64,000 nt of DNA, taken from contig NZ_SUNH01000007.1 of assembly GCF_005048265.1 (NCBI RefSeq), positions 62,001 to 126,000 of the forward strand. Direction: 5' to 3'. Positions 59,563 through 64,000 of this stretch are shown in pieces. Every line of letters starts with the position of its first letter. The first letter of the stretch is position 1. The notes below the pieces were generated by a model. It was not told the origin of the DNA. It searched no databases and was given only the letters and a program-made list of their open reading frames with translations. The translations under genes were made by a program, and so were the position numbers. Origin of the DNA: Paracoccus hibiscisoli (GTDB lineage Bacteria; Pseudomonadota; Alphaproteobacteria; Rhodobacterales; Rhodobacteraceae).

Positions 59563-61107
59563 ATGATCGAAGGCCCCGAAATCGTGACCTGCGCCCAAAT
59601 GCGCGCCATGGAATCCGCTGCAATGGGCAGTGGCGCGATCTCGGGGCTGAACCTGATGACCCGGGCGGGCCGAGCGGTCGCGGGCCAGATCCGCCTGCGC
59701 TGGCCGGTCGCGGGTCGGGCGACCGTGCTGTGCGGGCCGGGTAACAATGGCGGCGACGGCTATGTGGTCGCGCAGGCGCTGGCGCAGGCGGGGTGGTCGG
59801 TGCGGGTGCTGGGCGGCCCGCCCCGCCCGGGCAGCGACGCGGCGGCGGCCCGCGCCCGCTGGCAGGGCGACGTGCATCCGCTGACGGTCGTCGCGTTGCG
59901 CGCCGGCCCGGCCCCGGACCTGTACGTCGACGCGATCCTGGGCACCGGCCTGACCCGCCCGCCCGAGGGAGAGGTCGCGGCCCTGCTGGCCCATCTGGCC
60001 CAGGCCGATATTCCCGTGGTGGCCGTCGACGGGCCAAGCGGGCTGTGCCTGGACAGCGGCCAGATCCTGGGCCTGCCGCGTGGTGCGCCCGCGCGCGATG
60101 CGCTGCGCGCCGCGCTGACGGTCACCTTCGACAGCCCCCGCCCCGGTCACCTGCTGGAGCATGGCCCGGCCGCCTGCGGCACCCTGATCGTGGCCGATAT
60201 CGGGTTGGAGCCGTTCCGCGTCCTGGGTCCGACCCTTCCCCGGCTGACCGCCCTGTGGCCGCGGCCCGCCATTCCCAACCGCAGGCCGCTGGCCGGTCAC
60301 GGCCCCTGGCTGCGCAAACAGCAATCGGCGGGGGGGCATAAATACGATCACGGCGCGGCGCTGATCGTCACCGGGGGGCCCGGCGCGGGCGGCGCCGCCC
60401 GGCTAGCCGCGCGGGCCGCGTTGCGCGCAGGCGCGGGTCTGGTGACGCTGGCACCGCCTCAGGCCGCGATGGCGGAACACGCCCTGCCGCCCGATGCGCT
60501 GATGCGCCGCGCCATCGATGACGGCCCCGCCCTGGCAAAGGCGCTGGCGGACCGCCGGGCCATGGCGCTGTGCCTGGGGCCGGGCGGCGGGGTCGCGCGG
60601 ATGCTGGCGCTGCTGCCTCCCGCATGTGCGGCCGCCCGCCCGATGGTGCTGGACGCCGATGCGCTGACGGCCTTGGCACAGGCGCCGCATCCACTGCCGC
60701 CATCCTGCGTGCTGACCCCGCATGGCGGCGAATTCGCGCGGCTGTTCCCCGATCTGGCCCAGGATCTGGCCCGCCCGGGCGGTCCGGGCAAGGTCGCGGT
60801 CCTGCGGATCGCCGCGCAAAGAATCGGCGCCGTGGTGCTGCTCAAGGGGCCGGACACCGTGATCGCCGCCCCCGACGGGCGCGCGGCAATCCATTCGGAC
60901 GCGGCCATCCCCTGGCTGGCCACCGCAGGCGCGGGCGATGTACTGGCCGGGCTGATCACCGGCCTGCTGGCCCGCGGCCTGCCGCCGTTCGCGGCCACCT
61001 GCCTGGCCGTGCGCCTGCATGGGCAAGCGGCACGGCAGCACGGTCCCGGCCTGATCGCCGATGATCTGGTCGAGGCCCTGCCCGCCGTCATCGCCGCCTG
61101 GCGCTGA
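59563..61107 (+). CDS. nnr: bifunctional NAD(P)HX epimerase / dehydratase
   Basis: 514 aa. The N-terminal YjeF_N epimerase part has GPGNNGGDGYVVAQAL near 50 and VDAILGTGLTRPPEG, and the C-terminal ADP-dependent dehydratase has ALIVTGGPGAGGAARLAARAAL near 265, VLTPHGGEFARL near 385 and GAGDVLAGLITGLL near 455. It repairs damaged hydrated NADH/NADPH. Length and order of both parts are normal. It is divergent from glnB. Confidence 0.95.
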   Translation: MIEGPEIVTCAQMRAMESAAMGSGAISGLNLMTRAGRAVAGQIRLRWPVAGRATVLCGPGNNGGDGYVVAQALAQAGWSVRVLGGPPRPGSDAAAARARWQGDVHPLTVVALRAGPAPDLYVDAILGTGLTRPPEGEVAALLAHLAQADIPVVAVDGPSGLCLDSGQILGLPRGAPARDALRAALTVTFDSPRPGHLLEHGPAACGTLIVADIGLEPFRVLGPTLPRLTALWPRPAIPNRRPLAGHGPWLRKQQSAGGHKYDHGAALIVTGGPGAGGAARLAARAALRAGAGLVTLAPPQAAMAEHALPPDALMRRAIDDGPALAKALADRRAMALCLGPGGGVARMLALLPPACAAARPMVLDADALTALAQAPHPLPPSCVLTPHGGEFARLFPDLAQDLARPGGPGKVAVLRIAAQRIGAVVLLKGPDTVIAAPDGRAAIHSDAAIPWLATAGAGDVLAGLITGLLARGLPPFAATCLAVRLHGQAARQHGPGLIADDLVEALPAVIAAWR

Positions 61108-61113
61108 GACCGC

Positions 61114-61968
61114 CTAGACCCATTTCGCCAAGGGCGGCAGGCTCATCAGCACGGCATCGGCGTTGTGGCCGGTCTCAAGGCCGAACTTTGTGCCGCGGTC
61201 ATAGACCAGGTTGTATTCCGCATAGAGCCCACGATGGATCAGCTGCGTGTCGCGGTCCGCATCGGTGAAGGGCTGGGTCATCCGCGCCTCGGCCAGCGGC
61301 AGGAAGGCGGGCAGGAACGCCGCCCCCACGGCCTGGGTAAAGGCGAAATCCGCCTCCCAATCGCCGGTGTTCAGATCGTCGTAGAAGATGCCGCCGACGC
61401 CCCGCGCCCGGCCGCGATGGGGGATATAGAAATACTCGTCCGCCCAGGCCTTGAACCGGTTGTAATAGCCGTCGTCATGGGGCGCGCAGGCCGCGCGCAG
61501 CGTGTCGTGGAAATGCGCGGTGTCGTCCGCGTATTCGATGCAGGGGTTCAGGTCGGACCCGCCCCCGAACCACCAGGCGCCCGGCGTCCAGAACATGCGC
61601 GTGTTCATGTGCACCGCCGGCGCATGCGGGTTCTGCATATGCGCCACCAGACTGATCCCCGAGGCCCAGAACCGCGGATCATCCGCCATGCCGGGCACGC
61701 CGCGCGCGGCCATCGCGGCCTGCGCGCGGGGCGCCAGCGTGCCGTGAACTTCGGACCAGTTGACGCCCACCTTTTCAAAGACGCGCCCGCCGCGCATGAC
61801 CGACATGATGCCGCCGCCGCCATCATCGGCGCGGGCGGTCGGCGTGACCTCGAACCGACCCGCGGGGGCTTCGCCGGGGGCACGATCCTCCAGCGCCTCG
61901 AAGCTTTCGGTGATGCGGTCGCGAAGGGTTCGGAACCAGTCGGCGGCGCGGCGGCGTTGATCGTCCAT
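61114..61968 (-). CDS. hemF: oxygen-dependent coproporphyrinogen-III oxidase
   Basis: 284 aa. Motifs: FEKVGVNWSEVHG (near 60), the HMNTRMFW (near 117), YIPHRGRARGVGGIFYDDLN (near 180), and the final RGTKFGLETG segment. Decarboxylates coproporphyrinogen III using O2 in heme synthesis. Start 61968 is preferred to 61980 since GAGG lies 6 nt before it. It converges with nnr, 6 nt apart. Confidence 0.95.
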   Translation of the reverse strand: MDDQRRRAADWFRTLRDRITESFEALEDRAPGEAPAGRFEVTPTARADDGGGGIMSVMRGGRVFEKVGVNWSEVHGTLAPRAQAAMAARGVPGMADDPRFWASGISLVAHMQNPHAPAVHMNTRMFWTPGAWWFGGGSDLNPCIEYADDTAHFHDTLRAACAPHDDGYYNRFKAWADEYFYIPHRGRARGVGGIFYDDLNTGDWEADFAFTQAVGAAFLPAFLPLAEARMTQPFTDADRDTQLIHRGLYAEYNLVYDRGTKFGLETGHNADAVLMSLPPLAKWV

Positions 61969-62043
61969 GGCGGGCCTCATTCGTGATTTGCATTGGCCGC
62001 GTCAACGCGGCTAGCATCGCAGACGTCCTTAAAGAGAGCCGCC

Positions 62044-62460
62044 ATGCGCCGCAACACCACCCTTGCCCTCTGCCTGGCGCCCGTCCTGGCCCTGGCCGCC
62101 TGCGGCACGCCCCAGGAACGCTGCATCAGCCGCAACACCAGCGAATTCCGCACCGTCAGCAGCCTGCTGGCCGATGTGGAGGGCAATCTGTCGCGCGGTT
62201 ATGCCTGGGAGGAGCGTCAGGTCGTCCGCACACGGTTCGCGCAATGCGAGACCGTGACGCGCGACCGCGAAGGTCGGGCCGTGGTCTCGACCTATGGCTG
62301 CTGGCGCGACTACGTCGATTCCGAGCGCTACCGCGTGCCCATCGACCCGGTCGCCGAGGCGCGCAAGCGCGACGGTCTGATCGCGCGCCGCGACGCCCTG
62401 TCGCGCAGTGCCCAGGCCGCCGTCACCGCCTGCCGCGCCGCCTATCCGGAAACCGGCTGA
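62044..62460 (+). CDS. putative lipoprotein with cysteine-rich mature domain
   Basis: 138 aa. The lipoprotein signal ends in LALAAC at about residue 20. The mature part has several cysteines (ERCISRN, FAQCETV, GCWRDY, TACRAAY) that could form disulfides in the periplasm. AAAGAGAG precedes ATG 62044. It converges with the SDR gene. Conserved-looking in Rhodobacterales as I recall, with no known function. Confidence 0.7.
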   Translation: MRRNTTLALCLAPVLALAACGTPQERCISRNTSEFRTVSSLLADVEGNLSRGYAWEERQVVRTRFAQCETVTRDREGRAVVSTYGCWRDYVDSERYRVPIDPVAEARKRDGLIARRDALSRSAQAAVTACRAAYPETG

Positions 62461-62464
62461 GCCC

Positions 62465-63271
62465 CTACAGGATCTGCGCGGTGACCGGGTCGGCCAGGCT
62501 GCGCCCGCCATCCACGGTGATGATCTGGCCGGTCACAAAGCGTGCGCCGTCGCTGACCAGGTAATGCACGGTCTCGGCCAGCTCATCGGCGGGGGCGATG
62601 CGGCCCAGGGGGGTGCCCGCGATGATCTGGGCGCGCTGGTCGGGGTTGTCCTTCAGCGCGCATTGCAATTCGTGCGACATCACGCTGCTGAAGCTGACCC
62701 CGTTCACGCGGATGCGGTGCGGTGCCAGCGCCAAAGCCAGCCCGCGGGTGGCCTGCTCCTGCGCCGCGCAGGCGATGGAATAGCCCAGCATCGAGGGAAT
62801 CGGCCGCCGCGCCGCCAGGGTCGAGATGTTCACGATGGCCCCGCTTTGCGCCGAGGGGCCTTCGGTTTCCGCCTGACGGATCATGCGCTTGGCCACCATC
62901 TGCGACAGGCGCAGACCGGCCAGCATGTTCTGGCGCAGCATCTCCTCCAACGCGTCCATGTCGGTTTCCAGCGGGTCGCTGCCCCGCACGAAACGGTGCG
63001 CGTTGACCAGGATGTCGACCCGGTCAAAGGCGTCCAGCGTCGCCGACAGCAGGTTGGCCATGGCCAGCTTTTCCGACATGGCGCCGACGAAATGGCGCAC
63101 CTGGCTCTGGTCGTCGGCGTAATCGGACACGACCGATTGCAGCATGGCCTCGTCGCTATCGGCGAACATGACCGAAGCGCCACGCTCGGCCAGATGGCGG
63201 GCGATGGCCAGGCCGACGCCCTTGCCCGCGCCGGTGACGATGGCAACCTTGCCCTGGATCGACATGGTCAT
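62465..63271 (-). CDS. short-chain dehydrogenase family protein lacking catalytic Lys
   Basis: 268 aa Rossmann-fold protein. The cofactor motif TGAGKGVG is near 14. The usual NNAG is VNAH, the catalytic Ser is present (NISTLAARR near 150), and the YxxxK motif reads YSIAC, with Cys instead of Lys. Catalysis of the classical type is doubtful. The ATG overlaps the stop of the methyltransferase by 4 bp. It ends DGG, as SDRs do. It may be a non-classical SDR or a regulator. Confidence 0.8.
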   Translation of the reverse strand: MTMSIQGKVAIVTGAGKGVGLAIARHLAERGASVMFADSDEAMLQSVVSDYADDQSQVRHFVGAMSEKLAMANLLSATLDAFDRVDILVNAHRFVRGSDPLETDMDALEEMLRQNMLAGLRLSQMVAKRMIRQAETEGPSAQSGAIVNISTLAARRPIPSMLGYSIACAAQEQATRGLALALAPHRIRVNGVSFSSVMSHELQCALKDNPDQRAQIIAGTPLGRIAPADELAETVHYLVSDGARFVTGQIITVDGGRSLADPVTAQIL

Positions 63272-64000
63272 CGGCGGGCGCCCTTGCGAGGTGCGGCGCT
63301 GCCCTTGCCGGCCGCGCTGGCCTCGATCACCTTGAAGCGGGTGTCGCCGCCGATCTCGTGGACCTGGCCGAAATGCTGGGCCAGCACCGATTCGTAGGGC
63401 AGGTGCCGGTTCGCCACCATCCACAGCCGCCCCGCCCCGGTCAGCAGGCGCGCGGCGGTCGCGATGAAACCCGCCCCAAGGCGCGGGTCCGCCTGGCGTC
63501 CCTCGTGAAACGGCGGGTTCATGACCACACCGTTGACCGGCTCGCGCAGCGCGAAATCACGCGCATCGGCCCAATGGAATCGCACGCGCGGGTCGGTGAC
63601 GTTGCGCCGCGCCGATTCCAGCGCGGTGTGATCGGCCTCGACCAGATGCAGCTCGGTCACGCCGGGGCGCGCCAGAACCTGCGCCGACAGCCAGCCCCAG
63701 CCCGCGCCCAGATCGACGACGCGCGTGGGCAGCTTGGGCGGCAGATGATCGGCCAGCATGCGCGATCCGGGGTCGATCCCATCCGCGGAAAACACCCCCG
63801 GCAGGGTCACAAAGCCCGGCGCGACCTCGGTCGCGGTGGCGGTCCAGTCGGCGGGCAGACCCTGCGGGGGCAGCGTCAGGCGAAAGATCTTGCCATGCGC
63901 CTTGCTGATCACGTCATCGACCTGCGCCAGGCCGCGCAGCTCCCGCAGCAGCGAATCGACGCCGTCGGTCTTTTGCCCGTCGACCCAGATCGTGGCGCCC
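63268..64000 (-). CDS. RsmC-like class I methyltransferase (partial, 5' end outside)
   Basis: The frame runs off the right edge with intact coding (the visible N-side reads WVDGQKTDGVDSLLRELRG before VISKAHGK). SAM motif VVDLGAGWGWLSAQVL and the catalytic MNPPFHEGRQADPRLG are clear; NPPFH is typical of RsmC/RlmG enzymes that methylate guanine N2 in rRNA. The whole protein probably has the two-domain RsmC layout, with the N-terminal half mostly out of the window. Overlaps the SDR gene by 4 bp. Confidence 0.88.
   Translation of the reverse strand, partial: GATIWVDGQKTDGVDSLLRELRGLAQVDDVISKAHGKIFRLTLPPQGLPADWTATATEVAPGFVTLPGVFSADGIDPGSRMLADHLPPKLPTRVVDLGAGWGWLSAQVLARPGVTELHLVEADHTALESARRNVTDPRVRFHWADARDFALREPVNGVVMNPPFHEGRQADPRLGAGFIATAARLLTGAGRLWMVANRHLPYESVLAQHFGQVHEIGGDTRFKVIEASAAGKGSAAPRKGARR

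Overview
The window looks like chromosomal DNA of a GC-rich alphaproteobacterium of the Rhodobacterales, most likely a carotenoid-producing marine-type Paracoccus. The main reason is an idi-crtW-crtZ-crtY-crtI-crtB gene run with a facing crtE, whose proteins closely resemble the astaxanthin enzymes remembered from Paracoccus strains. Other Rhodobacterales-type genes agree: a DUF6456/DUF6477 pair, a complex I NDUFS4-like subunit, an IalB-like protein, and a SUF cluster carrying two small membrane proteins.

Layout. (1) 1-4185: the right end of a prophage. Four overlapping genes (two membrane proteins, a hidden 70-aa protein, an amidase endolysin) are followed by a holin-like protein, a terminator, a zinc-ribbon protein and a tyrosine integrase, next to tRNA-Ser(GCT), the probable attachment site. 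Short repeats between integrase and tRNA look like integrase arm sites. The other prophage end lies outside the window. (2) 4650-11434: the astaxanthin cluster. idi supplies DMAPP, crtE makes GGPP, crtB phytoene, crtI lycopene, crtY beta-carotene, and crtZ plus crtW give astaxanthin. The five crtWZYIB genes overlap by 4 bp at every junction. (3) 11692-20662: housekeeping and stress genes (small lipoprotein, bolA-grxD, a DUF883/holin-X-like pair, tRNA-Leu, lipA, oxyR, DUF6456 regulator, HerA-like ATPase, IalB-like protein), with a candidate anti-Shine-Dalgarno small RNA at about 19440-19537. (4) 20679-25919: envelope genes: an ACP-ketosynthase-LpxD run and a divergent pair of murein enzymes (L,D-transpeptidase and M15-type endopeptidase). 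(5) 26049-35169: reductive pyrimidine catabolism: a RutR-like repressor with a matching operator, omega-aminotransferase, ureidopropionase-type hydrolase, dihydropyrimidinase and a four-gene ABC importer. The dihydropyrimidine dehydrogenase genes are not here.

(6) 35178-43759: an RND efflux pair, a small basic protein, tRNA-Val, a histidine phosphatase, a CLC antiporter with fluoride-type motifs, a MYG1-like protein, the complex I accessory subunit and an I78-type inhibitor lipoprotein. (7) 43756-55538: uvrB, a DadA-like dehydrogenase, then a minus-strand block coaBC - cysteine desulfurase - sufB - sufC - sufD - two YIP1-like membrane proteins - sufS, linking pantothenate/CoA and Fe-S assembly. 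(8) 55662-64000: comM, a small exported protein, glnB-glnA, the NAD(P)HX repair enzyme, hemF, a lipoprotein, a short-chain dehydrogenase lacking its catalytic lysine, and an RsmC-like methyltransferase cut by the window end.

The strongest unexplained signals are the sRNA candidate at 19440-19537, the attachment-site repeats at 3989-4081, and three convergent gene pairs whose stop codons overlap on a 4-base sequence. Functions are inferred by reading motifs; no database search was run.
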